A stretch of 64,000 bases of DNA from Desulfoluna butyratoxydans (GCF_900699765.1 NZ_CAADHO010000002.1:496001-560000), one strand, 5' to 3'. Positions 46,972-56,542 are shown, counted from the stretch's first letter. Made by a program: numbers and translations. Notes: a model not told the origin generated them from the letters alone.

Positions 46972-49900
46972 TTAGGCTCCTACAGATATTTGGGTTGGTT
47001 TAGAGAAGTTGAGCTGGCCGGAGTTTGACCCGGACTCACCCTCAGTCATGTTATGAACAAAAAAGGTGAACTGGCCTGACTGATTGGATGTTACTCCGAA
47101 GGCGAGGTCATCCTTGGGTTGGATGGGAGACAGGGAAACCGAGATTTGCTGAGACATATCCCAAAGCCAGAATTCTCCGGTAGGGAAGGCGACTATGTGG
47201 AGCCGCCCGGTGTCATTCCCCAACGTGAAGACAATGCCGGTCTCCGGGTTTTCACCAACGGTGTGCCTGAGGCGGAGAGTATAGGCATCAGGCAGGGAGA
47301 TGTCGTATGCCAAGCCTGTGTGCACCCCTTGAGAGATCCCTCTATGGAAGCAACCTTCGTCGTAGACCAGGTCTTTGCTTATGCATGGCGTTCGGCCCTT
47401 TTCAGAGAGGGTGTTTCCATCAAGCCGAAATACATCGATGAAGTTTTCGGTGAGGCCGGTTGAGTAGGAAATCTCGAGGTCGGTCTCAATGTTGTCGAGA
47501 TCGTCAAGGATTTCCCAAGGGCCGTTTCGTTCGTCCCATGTTCCGAAGGCGTTTTCCCAGATGGTTTTATCAAACGCCACGGAGGCCAGTTGGATATCCA
47601 CTGAGCTTCTCGCTCGAACCATGGCACCATGGCGGATGAGAGGCGTTAGGTACCTGCCGTACTTGATCCCAGGCGGAAGCCGAAGGCCGCCTTCAATCAT
47701 TTTCTCCATGTTCTTCATAGCCCCAGGCCATGAATCTTTCCGCTGATCGAGGCGCAGCAGGATGTTTTGAGCGGGCGGAGAAACGACATCCACTTCGTAT
47801 ATGGAAGGGAGGTAAGACCAAACGCCAGAGGTGTTCCGGGCTTTGATGAAGTACTTTTTCTTCCCGATGCCTTTGACCGGGATGGTTAAATGGCCGTTCT
47901 TGGTAAAGCCCACCTTCTGGCCAAGGGTCCAGTCTCCCAGCCGCACCTCGTATCGGTCGATCACCGTGTTTTCCACAGGAAGCCAGGTGAATTTGAGATC
48001 GCGGCCGACCTGGGTGACATAAAAATCCTGAACATTGTCGGGAACGGGTGGCTCGCCTGTGGGGGTGATCTCCCACCTGAGCCGGGAGTCACTCATATCA
48101 ATGTAATTCGTCACGCCGTATTGCGTCCACGGCCGGACCAGGATGTAGATCTTCTTTCTAATGGGCATGTTGCGAAGCACGTGCTTGCTGCCGATGGCCC
48201 GTTCACCAGACCAGTTCTTGCCGTCGGTGCTCCAGAGAATCTCATACCGGACTATTTTCGCCAGGGAGTTGTCCGGCATGGACACAGGTGCGAAATCGAT
48301 ATGGATATTCGAAACAACCTGCTGGTTGACAATCTCCACGCTCTCTGTCAACTCGATCTTATCCACATACGGGGGCTGATCGTAATGGCTGGTCTGAACG
48401 GCGGGGTTGTCGGCGAGTTTGATGGGGATCGGGTCTTCGGCCGTACCATCGAGTTCATATCTCTGAGTAATGCCGAGGGAGGAGTATCGAACGTCCTCCA
48501 CTTCAATCGAGTCATCTTCGGTGTAGATCGATTCATTGTAGACTTCACCGCTGACCTCAACCGTATTGTCGGTTTTTTTCGTGATCGAAGTCACCCGGTA
48601 AGGTTTGGCCTCTTTCTTGATCACGCCAAAGGCATAGACATCACCGACAGCACATTGCGGGGTCTCATTGATCTTAATTTCACGGGTTTCGCCGGTGAGC
48701 TCCGCAACCAGGTTGTATACTTTCTGGGTGTTATCTCGGCGGCGAATCCGGAGACAATACTGAACGCCCTGTTCGACCTCGGCGGGTGTATCGAGCAAAA
48801 CAGAACTCTGGAGAACTTTTTTGATGCGGCCACCTGCAAGGCCATACTCGGGGGTGTGATGCTGGAAGAGGAAGACATCTCCAGGCTCCACCACAACGGC
48901 GTCGACGCCGGCAGAGAACGTAATTGAGGTGCCTAAGGCCCGGGCTTTTTTCAGGGCAAACATTGTGTCCCGCTTAATGCGCGACATCTTGGTTGTGCCT
49001 TTTATCTGGATTTGCCGGGAGAATGTCGGCTCGTCCATGCGGGCTTTGTCCACAGCCACCACGGTATGACGGTTGAAATCATCTTCTTCGTCATAGAATG
49101 TGGCCTCGATCTGATTGGGCACATCCAGCATGCCATAGTAGGTTTCTTCAAAAGAGTCGGCGATGATGTTGCCCATGGAGAATAGCTGGGCCGGTTCAGA
49201 TGGCCTGTCGATGGCAAATTTCAGCTTGTCGCCTGACCAGTAAGGCATTGCCCGGCATGAGGCACAGATCATCTCGATGAACTCACTTGCTTTCATCGGC
49301 TGATCGAGAACCATGTTAAACGCATGCCGTTTCTCTTTTTTGGTCTTCCAGGCCCCGATAGCAGAATCCCAGTATTTATAGGTGGCCTCTTCATCGCAAT
49401 AGTCGGCCAGGGCCTTGAGTGACTCGATATCAACCATGCCCTCGTTGAACCACCGCCCCAGCCCAAATCGATGGTCCGTCAAGGCTCCGAAAATGATATT
49501 CGCATGGTTGTCGGTCCAGGCCGGAGCCTTTTCAAGATCCCTTACATCTCGAAACTTCAAACCTTTGACATCTGCGGTAATGGAAGGCATTGCTCCGGAT
49601 AGCTGGTCCGTGGCCAGGATTTGCATGCCGAGAAGGGCCGTGTGAGGGTAACGAAGAGAGGCATTTTCAACCTCGGACACCGCTGCCAGGTTCGCATCGC
49701 ATGCCTCTGTTACCTTTATTGCGTCAGGTGTTTTTCGAGTTATCCGGATGAGATACTGATCTCGTGTTGGCAGGGGGGCCAGGTTGTAACGGAATTCCAC
49801 CTGAGACCGGCTCTCGGCCGTGGCTACCAGGGTTCCATGCTTGGTCCAGGGAATGTCGTTGCGCTTTTCGTACAGGATGTACTCAATGTCGAACTTGACC

Positions 49901-50745
49901 GTATTTTTGGCCAGGTTTTGGCCGTCCATTTTATAGAGGGCTTTAAATGAGACGTCCAGGACCGCTGAATCCACCACACCATTTGTTTTGTAGATGTACG
50001 GCTTGTTGCATTTGAGGACGGCACGGGAAAGAGAGTGATGTCGAACGATCTTTGAAAAACCGTTCATGGCCGTCTGGTCCCAGGTGCCGGTACGGACCTG
50101 GTGCTTGATGCCGCCGTAGAGTTCGATGTCCTTTTTGTTGAGCTGGATGCTGCCTGGGACAACGCTGTCAATTTCGCCTTCGGATAGAGCCGAGATGACG
50201 TTCAAGTATTTCTTCTCGGAGAGGCCGCTTTCCTTGTCTCCCGAGATAAAGGCCTCGACAATGGCCCCACCCACTCGGTGTTTTCCAAACACCAGGGGCA
50301 TTGTTGTTCCTTCTCCGATGATGTTCTGGACACCACTCCAGGAGTAGGTAGGAGTGTTGTCCGTGCCGTCAGGCGTTGGGACGTCGGGTGTAGGCATGAG
50401 GTAGCCCATGATTCCGCCGATAACCATCCCGACACCAGCACTCATGAAGCCTGCTGCGTATATGGTGCCCGCGATTGGGTTGATTAAACTTAACCCGATC
50501 AATGCCGCGCCAGCAATTATTCCTGTAGCTTTACCCTGAAGGTCTGCTACGAATATCACTTCGTCATCAATGGTGTGGATATAATCCCACTCGACCCTGC
50601 CGCCAGAAACGACAGGAAAAAAGTCCATTCTGTCCCCCACTTCGAGTGCATCGAAAAGGGAACCGACAGACTGGTATGTGTAGTCAACCTCTCGGATTTC
50701 AATTTCTGTCTTGTCCAAGGGGTTTGTAATGATCTTAACTTGCAT
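46972..50745 (-). CDS. Tip attachment protein J-like (host specificity)
   Basis: 1257 aa. The N-terminal ~150 residues include a hydrophobic Gly/Ala-rich stretch (GIIAGAALIGLSLINPIAG...GGIMGYL), reminiscent of lambda gpI. From SWSGVQNIIGEGTTMPLVFGKHRVGG on it matches the gpJ core, including hub domains (YWSGDKLKFAIDRPSEP). Later come fibronectin-III-like domains (EILWSTDGKNWSG; DFYVTQVGRDLKFTWLPV). The C-terminal ~250 residues look like a lectin-type beta-sandwich. It forms the tail tip hub and central fibre. The start overlaps the gpK-like gene by 11 bp. Confidence 0.88.
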   Translation of the reverse strand: MQVKIITNPLDKTEIEIREVDYTYQSVGSLFDALEVGDRMDFFPVVSGGRVEWDYIHTIDDEVIFVADLQGKATGIIAGAALIGLSLINPIAGTIYAAGFMSAGVGMVIGGIMGYLMPTPDVPTPDGTDNTPTYSWSGVQNIIGEGTTMPLVFGKHRVGGAIVEAFISGDKESGLSEKKYLNVISALSEGEIDSVVPGSIQLNKKDIELYGGIKHQVRTGTWDQTAMNGFSKIVRHHSLSRAVLKCNKPYIYKTNGVVDSAVLDVSFKALYKMDGQNLAKNTVKFDIEYILYEKRNDIPWTKHGTLVATAESRSQVEFRYNLAPLPTRDQYLIRITRKTPDAIKVTEACDANLAAVSEVENASLRYPHTALLGMQILATDQLSGAMPSITADVKGLKFRDVRDLEKAPAWTDNHANIIFGALTDHRFGLGRWFNEGMVDIESLKALADYCDEEATYKYWDSAIGAWKTKKEKRHAFNMVLDQPMKASEFIEMICASCRAMPYWSGDKLKFAIDRPSEPAQLFSMGNIIADSFEETYYGMLDVPNQIEATFYDEEDDFNRHTVVAVDKARMDEPTFSRQIQIKGTTKMSRIKRDTMFALKKARALGTSITFSAGVDAVVVEPGDVFLFQHHTPEYGLAGGRIKKVLQSSVLLDTPAEVEQGVQYCLRIRRRDNTQKVYNLVAELTGETREIKINETPQCAVGDVYAFGVIKKEAKPYRVTSITKKTDNTVEVSGEVYNESIYTEDDSIEVEDVRYSSLGITQRYELDGTAEDPIPIKLADNPAVQTSHYDQPPYVDKIELTESVEIVNQQVVSNIHIDFAPVSMPDNSLAKIVRYEILWSTDGKNWSGERAIGSKHVLRNMPIRKKIYILVRPWTQYGVTNYIDMSDSRLRWEITPTGEPPVPDNVQDFYVTQVGRDLKFTWLPVENTVIDRYEVRLGDWTLGQKVGFTKNGHLTIPVKGIGKKKYFIKARNTSGVWSYLPSIYEVDVVSPPAQNILLRLDQRKDSWPGAMKNMEKMIEGGLRLPPGIKYGRYLTPLIRHGAMVRARSSVDIQLASVAFDKTIWENAFGTWDERNGPWEILDDLDNIETDLEISYSTGLTENFIDVFRLDGNTLSEKGRTPCISKDLVYDEGCFHRGISQGVHTGLAYDISLPDAYTLRLRHTVGENPETGIVFTLGNDTGRLHIVAFPTGEFWLWDMSQQISVSLSPIQPKDDLAFGVTSNQSGQFTFFVHNMTEGESGSNSGQLNFSKPTQISVGA

Positions 50746-51130
50746 TTACACCTCGATATCGATAGTACCCGTGGACCTTTGACTGCCACTCCGTCAGGCG
50801 GGATACGACAACCCCTGCCGGATGGATCATATGAATGATTTTTTCGTTGCCGATGTAGATCGCGACATGGTTGGGGGTTTTTGAGTCAACGTTGAGCAGG
50901 ATGCAGTCGTTTTCTCGCAAGGTTTCGACTTTCTCGAACTCCGCTTCGGCGTTATCTATAAAAATGGTTGAATTACGCACATCTGCATAGGCGGGAGGGA
51001 TTATGTCTTTGTAATCCCGGAGTTTTATCCCGAGTTTGCTTTCGAAGTAGAGGACGACAAAACCCCAGCAATCCGCCCCCGTAAAGCTCTTGCCGTTGTG
51101 CTTGTAGGGGATTTCGAAATACCGAACCAT
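50735..51130 (-). CDS. NlpC/P60 peptidoglycan hydrolase, gpK-like tail protein
   Basis: 131 aa. Catalytic Cys in GADCWGFVVLYF, His in PNHVAIYIG, with a third polar residue in KIIHMIHP. In lambda-like tails gpK sits between L and I/J, as here, and helps penetrate the cell wall. AAGGAGG precedes the start. Confidence 0.88.
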   Translation of the reverse strand: MVRYFEIPYKHNGKSFTGADCWGFVVLYFESKLGIKLRDYKDIIPPAYADVRNSTIFIDNAEAEFEKVETLRENDCILLNVDSKTPNHVAIYIGNEKIIHMIHPAGVVVSRLTEWQSKVHGYYRYRGVNAS

Positions 51131-51139
51131 CTGCCCTCC

Positions 51140-52138
51140 TTAGAAATACAACCGTTCGTTGATCACACCGGGAAATCCGCCGAAGTTCGCGATATTTTTT
51201 TTGCGATGGCAGTCCTCAAAGGTTTTGCTGCAATATTTGTCAGGGCCTTTGTACTGGCAGATGTTGTCCTTGAACCGCCAGGAACAGGATTTCGAAAAGA
51301 TCTTCCGGCCGGGGACTTCCAGCTTGAGGACATCAAGGCCGATGCCTAGGGTAAAGGTGGCCACGTCTTTCTTGGCAGTAACCGCTTTGATGGTGAGATT
51401 GTAGACGAGATCACCGATGATAGTTTCCGGGCCGTTTGCGCCGAAAAATTTTACGGCATCGGCGCACAGGTTTCCGGCAGCGCCAGCCTTTCTTTTGAGC
51501 CTGATCAGGGCGTCGTTGTCGAACTCATACTCGCCCAGGCGAATCCACTGCCCACCGCCGGTCTTCTGGCTCAGCTCGATGGTGTCAAGTAAAACATCAT
51601 TGGTGTAGATGTCGAAGACAGCTTGATCGGTGTGAGAAGCGTCCTCCGGATACCAGGCGTAGACTTCCTGGGGCCCATTAACCATACGCCGCCACCCGAA
51701 AGAGCCTGTGCCGTCGCTTACCATGGCGGAGGAGCCGTAAGCCCCTGAGAGATCTGCGGTCACCCAGTCTCCGGTTGCAGAGACATGCTCCTCATCTTGG
51801 GCGTCGACGATCGTCTCTGTATTGCTTCTTCCCCAGAACACCTGAGTGACCTTAACGGGTTTGCCGATGAGGTCGTACTGATTGATATAGTGCTGGATGA
51901 TGCGATCCAGGTTACCGACGGTCACCGAAACATCGTTGATTTTCCCATCGGTATCCTGCGAAATATCGGAGTGCTTGATTGTCGAGGGCTCATAGGTAAA
52001 GCCGTTGTGAAGAACGGGGTTTTTGCCCCCTACCCATCGGAGGACACCGCCTTCCTCGTACTCAAGGTCATAGAGGTAGCACGACCTGATTTCCGGGGCG
52101 GTAAGTACTCGATTCAACTCTTCGGAAACCTTTAGCAT
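51140..52138 (-). CDS. Minor tail protein gpL-like with inserted golvesin-like domain
   Basis: 332 aa. The N-terminal ~115 residues and the C-terminal ~100 are gpL-like; the end carries four Cys (KSCSWRF, NICQY, KYCSKT, EDCHRK), which in lambda gpL bind a 4Fe-4S cluster. Between them, about residues 120-232, lies a foreign module: ATGDWVTADLSGAYG, VYAWYPEDASHTDQAVFDIY, GGQWIRLGEYEF and LCADAVKFF. This is the pattern of golvesin/xanthan-lyase-type carbohydrate-binding domains. The start overlaps the upstream gene by 7 bp. Confidence 0.82.
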   Translation of the reverse strand: MLKVSEELNRVLTAPEIRSCYLYDLEYEEGGVLRWVGGKNPVLHNGFTYEPSTIKHSDISQDTDGKINDVSVTVGNLDRIIQHYINQYDLIGKPVKVTQVFWGRSNTETIVDAQDEEHVSATGDWVTADLSGAYGSSAMVSDGTGSFGWRRMVNGPQEVYAWYPEDASHTDQAVFDIYTNDVLLDTIELSQKTGGGQWIRLGEYEFDNDALIRLKRKAGAAGNLCADAVKFFGANGPETIIGDLVYNLTIKAVTAKKDVATFTLGIGLDVLKLEVPGRKIFSKSCSWRFKDNICQYKGPDKYCSKTFEDCHRKKNIANFGGFPGVINERLYF

Positions 52139-52473
52139 GCTTTCACCAACTTGACCTTCGTGCTGAAAAATCGTGCCTTAAGGGGCTCGAAATGCAATTT
52201 GTCTTCTGCAAATCGAACTTGATAGGTTTTCCCGTCGATATAGTTTTTAAAGTAAAATTTGCGGAATTTTCCGCGCTTTTCCCGAAAGAAGCTCGACAGG
52301 ATGTCAGCCTCCTCCTTGCCCAAGAAATAATGCTCGAGGGTAAAACCCTCCTGGCCCTCGTCCCAGTTGGCGGACCTCTGCTCCCAGCCGTTTTCGAATT
52401 TTACCTCGGAGGTTTTAAACTCGATTTCGAATTCGGAGATCCTGTTGGGGACGAGGGGGTATGTGTCTCCCAT
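52132..52473 (-). CDS. Minor tail protein, gpM-like
   Basis: 113 aa beta-rich protein (WEQRSANWDEGQEGFTLEHYFL; FREKRGKFRKFYFKNYIDGKTYQVRFAED) of the type between the tape measure and gpL in long-tailed phages. AAGGAGG precedes ATG 52473. Confidence 0.8.
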   Translation of the reverse strand: MGDTYPLVPNRISEFEIEFKTSEVKFENGWEQRSANWDEGQEGFTLEHYFLGKEEADILSSFFREKRGKFRKFYFKNYIDGKTYQVRFAEDKLHFEPLKARFFSTKVKLVKAC

Positions 52474-52489
52474 ACCCTGCCTCCTTCTT

Positions 52490-54793
52490 TTATGTGTATG
52501 CTCGGATTGTTTTGTTAAGAGAGCCGTTTGACGCGATATTCCCGCCGACGGTGTCGACGATCATTCGCCTCAGCTCGGGGATGGCTGAAAGGACGCTGTC
52601 CTTGTCCCGGGGTTCGTTGATGGTGATGTTGACCTGCGCGCCACCGTTGCCGCCATTTTTCAAATAGCCCTTCAAGTCTTCGTTGGTTCTGGAGTCGACC
52701 ACGCGCTCGCCCTTGTTCAGGAGCCAGGTCCCCTCTTCGGGGATACTGTCCATGCCGTCGTGGGCCATGCCGGCCAGGGTGGAGCCGGTTACGAAGGCCC
52801 CCATGACAGCCATGCCCTTCAAGGCTGCAACGGCCTGTTCTGCGTGGGGACGGCCATTTAACTGATCGTTCGTCTCGATCATGGCCATAATGCCATGATA
52901 CATGGCCTGCAGCATAAACTGTGTCAGCATTGCTGCTGCTTGTACCTGGATCTGCTTCACGAGGCTTGCGGCCAACTCCTTGTAAGCAAACTTTCCTGTT
53001 TCCTGAACGGTTGTGAAAAAACTTGTAAATGCCCCGGCCATGCCATCAAGCTGGCCTTTAAGGGCTCCTGCGGTAGCCCCCATGTCATAGGACTTCTTAA
53101 AGTCCTCCGCGTCTTGACTCTTGAGACCAAGCAGAGTGTTCTCTCGGGTCATCCAGGCCTCTGCCGGGTTACTCCTGGCAGTGTTGAAAGCGTCTGTATA
53201 GGTTTCATCAGTGGTCGCGTTAGGATTCGGTGATCCTGGCGTGGCATTTTTTGTTGCGTCTCCGCTTTGCTTGTTGGGTGTTGCATTATCAGCGGAAGTG
53301 ACGATTTTAGCCGCTGCGGAGGCAATGATTGTAGCGGCTGCCGGGGCATTGATGGTCGTAGCTGCCTCGGTAAGTTTGTTGGTAGCTGAAGTGCCAACTG
53401 TTGTGTCGGAGGCGGGGGCTGGTGCAATCTTTGAACCTGATTTTGGGGTAACCTTTGTATCAGTGGTGGACTTAGCCACACTGTTCATAGAGGAATCTGT
53501 ATGGTTGCTAGAGGCAGCCTTAAAAGCCTCTGTACAGGTACATTCAAGGTGAGCGCATGCCTTCTTTAACCCTGGTGTTGTATCTTGGGACGTAACGATT
53601 TTAGCGGCTGCGGAGGCAATGATTGTAACGGCAGCAGGAGCGATGATAGTCGTAGCTGCCTCGGTAAGTTTGCTGGCGCCTGAAGAGCTGACAGTTGCGT
53701 TTGCTGCGGGGGGAACCTTTGCGTCGGCTGCGGGGGCAACTTTTTTATCGGTTTTGATGGGAGTAGGTGTCTCAACCGAAGACAGTGTATGATTTTTGCC
53801 AAAAACTTCTTGGAAAAAAGACGGTAAATTGTCTATTAACCCGTTGATTTCTTCACTGTGATCAAGAAATATGGGTTTGGCTTTACGTTTCGTGTGTGGG
53901 GTTCTGCCCTGAACTCGAACCCAATTGTCCGGGTTTTCGGAATCCTCGAATGGATCAAAAAGACGATTCCAGAAATCGTTAGCCCTGTAAAAGTTAGAAT
54001 ATACCTGACGCAGACTGCTCTCTATCGCCCATTTGCCCGCATCGGTGGTTGTTTTACCTATGGCTCTGGCGATATCAATGATATGATCTGAATCAGTAAA
54101 ATCGTTGAGTATTTTTACGCTACCGCGAGCAAGATCGAAAAACCCCTCGTCTGCTATTGTTTTTTTAAATGCAAACCATTTGTTTTCAAATTGTTGAATC
54201 CGTCCGTCGAAGGTTTCTAACTTGCGGTCGGAAGCTCCTTTAATGCTGGGATTTTCGCTTCCTTTTTTTATTTGGGCGAGCATCCCGTGGGGGGTGTAGG
54301 TCTTTTTTTGATCTATACCGAGGTCATCAATCACTCCACTCTGCAGGAGCTTACCCGCCTTCTTTGTATTACCAGAATTAATAAGTTGACTAAGTTCAGC
54401 CGCAGCCTTCGATGGGGGTGAACTGCTAGCCGCACTTACATCGGCAAGTATGCGATACCAAACATCTATCGGCTCATTAAATTTTGCCAATATTGGCGAT
54501 ATCTTAACCATCGCGGCGGACATTTCATCGAATGTCTCAGCTGTTTCGCCTATCTCATTTGTAATGTGTTTTACAGCTTTGACACCTTTACTAGTATCGT
54601 TGAACCCTTCAGTTAAACTAAATTCTACATTCTCAGATTTTCTTCCCACAGCAAGCAAGCTGGAACAGACTGCTATAAATGCGTCAAAAGCAGGGACCAA
54701 TCTACTAAATTTTCTGTCGATATTCTTGCAAGTTTTGCTAATATCTTTTTCTGATTGCTTTGAAAGGCCAGGTGTTGATGACTTACTATTCAT
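52490..54793 (-). CDS. Tape measure protein
   Basis: 767 aa. Helical N-terminal region, an Ala/Thr/Pro-rich middle with a ~99-residue tandem duplication (KLTEAATTI-APAA-TIIASAAAKIVTS twice), a hydrophobic region about residues 590-690 (MLTQFMLQAMYHGIMAMI; MAVMGAFVTGSTLAGM), and the common C-terminal motif GMDSIPEEGTWLLNKGERVV. Known tape measures set tail length at about 1.5 angstrom per residue, which would give a tail of roughly 115 nm, a bit shorter than lambda. The start overlaps the GpT frame stop. Confidence 0.88.
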   Translation of the reverse strand: MNSKSSTPGLSKQSEKDISKTCKNIDRKFSRLVPAFDAFIAVCSSLLAVGRKSENVEFSLTEGFNDTSKGVKAVKHITNEIGETAETFDEMSAAMVKISPILAKFNEPIDVWYRILADVSAASSSPPSKAAAELSQLINSGNTKKAGKLLQSGVIDDLGIDQKKTYTPHGMLAQIKKGSENPSIKGASDRKLETFDGRIQQFENKWFAFKKTIADEGFFDLARGSVKILNDFTDSDHIIDIARAIGKTTTDAGKWAIESSLRQVYSNFYRANDFWNRLFDPFEDSENPDNWVRVQGRTPHTKRKAKPIFLDHSEEINGLIDNLPSFFQEVFGKNHTLSSVETPTPIKTDKKVAPAADAKVPPAANATVSSSGASKLTEAATTIIAPAAVTIIASAAAKIVTSQDTTPGLKKACAHLECTCTEAFKAASSNHTDSSMNSVAKSTTDTKVTPKSGSKIAPAPASDTTVGTSATNKLTEAATTINAPAAATIIASAAAKIVTSADNATPNKQSGDATKNATPGSPNPNATTDETYTDAFNTARSNPAEAWMTRENTLLGLKSQDAEDFKKSYDMGATAGALKGQLDGMAGAFTSFFTTVQETGKFAYKELAASLVKQIQVQAAAMLTQFMLQAMYHGIMAMIETNDQLNGRPHAEQAVAALKGMAVMGAFVTGSTLAGMAHDGMDSIPEEGTWLLNKGERVVDSRTNEDLKGYLKNGGNGGAQVNITINEPRDKDSVLSAIPELRRMIVDTVGGNIASNGSLNKTIRAYT
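53293..53690 (-). repeat. Duplicated segment within tape measure gene
   Basis: About 105 bp at 53293-53396 and again at 53586-53690 are nearly the same at DNA level, and protein similarity extends further (TEAFKAASSN vs TDAFNTARSN). The period is about 297 bp (99 codons), in frame. Confidence 0.7.
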
Positions 54794-55409
54794 TACACAT
54801 TTCCTTTCATCATCATACGAAGCCTCTGGTAGCCAGACTTATCAAATTCTGAATTACCTTGATCGATACGCACAATCACACCTCTTTTTTCCTCTAACTC
54901 TTTTGCATATGAATTGGTGTCGCCTCCGATTACCTGGCTCAAAAGGCCAAGCATGCGCATATCTTCGGATGCCCTCTGCCTTTCTGCGTTCCGGGATAAC
55001 TCCCAAAACGTATAAATTGGTAGGTCAAGGAGGCTGGGGAGTGACATGGCATAATGGTGCATCACATCACTCGCCAGAAAGCCGAAATCAATTTCCCCGA
55101 TTTCTACTTTTTTTCCGGGGATCCCTCCGGAGCACCTTCCTCGATTTCCGGATCAATACCCTGGCAAACCTTAAACAGGGCCGCGAGAACACCAGGTTCC
55201 TGATCGACCAACACATCTCTGGGAATGTTCGTGCTTTTTTCGAGCTTATCGATGAAAAAATTAAACTGATCCTGTGCGTTTTCAAATTCATGTTGTTCGC
55301 CGCCGTTTTCCAGGAATTGCCGTACAGTCATTCCGTACACTTCGTATTCGACACCTTCGAGGGAAACAGTTTGCGTTGTTCGGAAACGATCCAGATTGAT
55401 GACTTTCAT
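54793..55409 (-). CDS. Tail assembly chaperone GpGT-like, made by -1 frameshift
   Basis: Reading from ATG 55409 to the slippery A-AAA-AAG and slipping back one base joins the G frame to VEIGEIDFGFLASDVMHHYA and on to the stop at 54793. This gives about 205 aa (101 + 104). The T part (SLPSLLDLPIYTFWELSRNAERQRASEDMRM) has no ribosome site of its own. This is the arrangement known for lambda G/GT. The T stop overlaps the tape measure start (TAATG). Confidence 0.78.
55104..55409 (-). CDS. Tail assembly chaperone GpG-like
   Basis: 101 aa from ATG 55409 (AGAGAGG upstream): MKVINLDRFRTTQTVSLEGVEYEVYGMTVRQFL, a typical G protein beginning, ending EGSPEKK directly at the slippery site. Binds the tape measure during tail assembly in known systems. 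Confidence 0.82.
   Translation of the reverse strand: MKVINLDRFRTTQTVSLEGVEYEVYGMTVRQFLENGGEQHEFENAQDQFNFFIDKLEKSTNIPRDVLVDQEPGVLAALFKVCQGIDPEIEEGAPEGSPEKK
55107..55113 (-). promoter_or_regulatory. Programmed -1 frameshift heptamer A AAA AAG
   Basis: The last sense codons before the G stop (TAG 55106-55104) are GAA AAA AAG, so the heptamer is in the X XXY YYZ register. The -1 frame is open from here to 54793. Confidence 0.82.
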
Positions 55410-55498
55410 ATAGCCTCTCTTTTTTTGCGGCCCCTTACATACACCTGCATGCAAGGGGCTTGTTTTTACGAAATATTTAAGCTGACAAGCGGTTTTAA

Positions 55499-55999
55499 CT
55501 AAGCTGCAACAACGGTGGTGTCACCAAAGGTTACAAATCCCTTGGTCCCTTTAAGTGCCTTGAAGGTGATTTCAAAAACACGCTGTCCGTCACGCTCATA
55601 GGCATATTCAAGGTTGGGGACAGGCACGGCGTGGTGCAGGGTGACGGCATCGTTCGCTCCGCCACCGATAGGGTGAATCTTCAGTTCGGCTGCTTTTTCA
55701 ATAAGTGAGCCGCCGGCGGAACCGGAAAGGTCCATGCGTACTTTTTCGCCATCCTTGGTGACGGTCGCTCCGGGAAGCAGGGCCGCAAATCGGTCGAGGT
55801 CATACTCGGCAAGGGGGACTTTTGCTTCAAAGGTCTGTTTGGTGATAATCTCGTCTACGGGGGTGTCTTCCTGGTCAACCTCTTTGGGCTGGGACTCCGT
55901 GGAGTAAGAAACACTCACGTTGCCCTTTGTGTAACCAAGGTCCTCTCCGTTAAAAGATACAGTGCATGCGCCCATGCGCACTTTGGCAGAATCGCCCAT
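55499..55999 (-). CDS. Major tail tube protein
   Basis: 166 aa from ATG 55999 (AGGAG upstream). Beta-rich tube fold: VRMGACTVSFNGEDLGYTKGNVSVSYS, PVDEIITKQTFEAKVPLAEYDLDRFAALLPGA, FEITFKALK. Position between tail terminator and chaperones is canonical. No sheath gene is present, consistent with a flexible non-contractile tail. Confidence 0.8.
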   Translation of the reverse strand: MGDSAKVRMGACTVSFNGEDLGYTKGNVSVSYSTESQPKEVDQEDTPVDEIITKQTFEAKVPLAEYDLDRFAALLPGATVTKDGEKVRMDLSGSAGGSLIEKAAELKIHPIGGGANDAVTLHHAVPVPNLEYAYERDGQRVFEITFKALKGTKGFVTFGDTTVVAA

Positions 56000-56025
56000 A
56001 ATAAATCTCCTCATAAAAATGTGTA

Positions 56026-56418
56026 TTAGATAGCTTTCCGGTGGTGGTTGACTTGAACCTCAAATGAAATATCTTTATAGCCCCCATCGGAAACAAGAAT
56101 CGGGAATCCGAGTGCTTGTGTCGAATAGATGGTGTACAACGCATCGCCGCTGACCGAAAAAAGTCCGTTTGTTTCCTCGGCTGATTCAACGAGTCGTTCA
56201 CCCAGTTTCAGCCCTTCGGCTGCCGTATAACCTCGAAGCATGATTTGAAGTTTGGAGGTCCGAAACTCAGAGTTTGTACCTCCTTTCGTGGGGGTGTTGC
56301 TTGTCGTAATGACGCTTACGCCCTTTTCTGTGATCACGTGTTCTGAAAACAGTGTCTGATCAACCTCAAGCTCAGGAATGGTCGATGCGATTTGCTCGAC
56401 CAGTACGTCTGAAATCAT
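56026..56418 (-). CDS. Tail terminator/completion protein (minor tail protein)
   Basis: 130 aa from ATG 56418 (AGGAG upstream). The pattern IASTIPELEVDQTLFSEHV, SEFRTSKLQIMLRGYTAAEGLKLGERLVE and a beta-strand end matches the gpU-type tail terminator family. It caps the tube in siphophages. In a headless particle it would close the upper end. Confidence 0.65.
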   Translation of the reverse strand: MISDVLVEQIASTIPELEVDQTLFSEHVITEKGVSVITTSNTPTKGGTNSEFRTSKLQIMLRGYTAAEGLKLGERLVESAEETNGLFSVSGDALYTIYSTQALGFPILVSDGGYKDISFEVQVNHHRKAI

Positions 56419-56542
56419 GATTGCTCCTATAAAATTGATTGGTGACATCCCCGTTCATGGGGTGATGTCCTCCATGGTTTCCTTCATGGCCCGCCCAAGC
56501 AGCCCCCCTTAGCTCTTTGGGTTTATCTGCTTTTATGCGCCG

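Noticed and set aside
46972-50745. Contractile (R-type) tail
   Set aside because: No sheath, baseplate wedge or spike gene is present; tube, G/GT, tape measure, M-L-K-J order is that of a non-contractile flexible tail.
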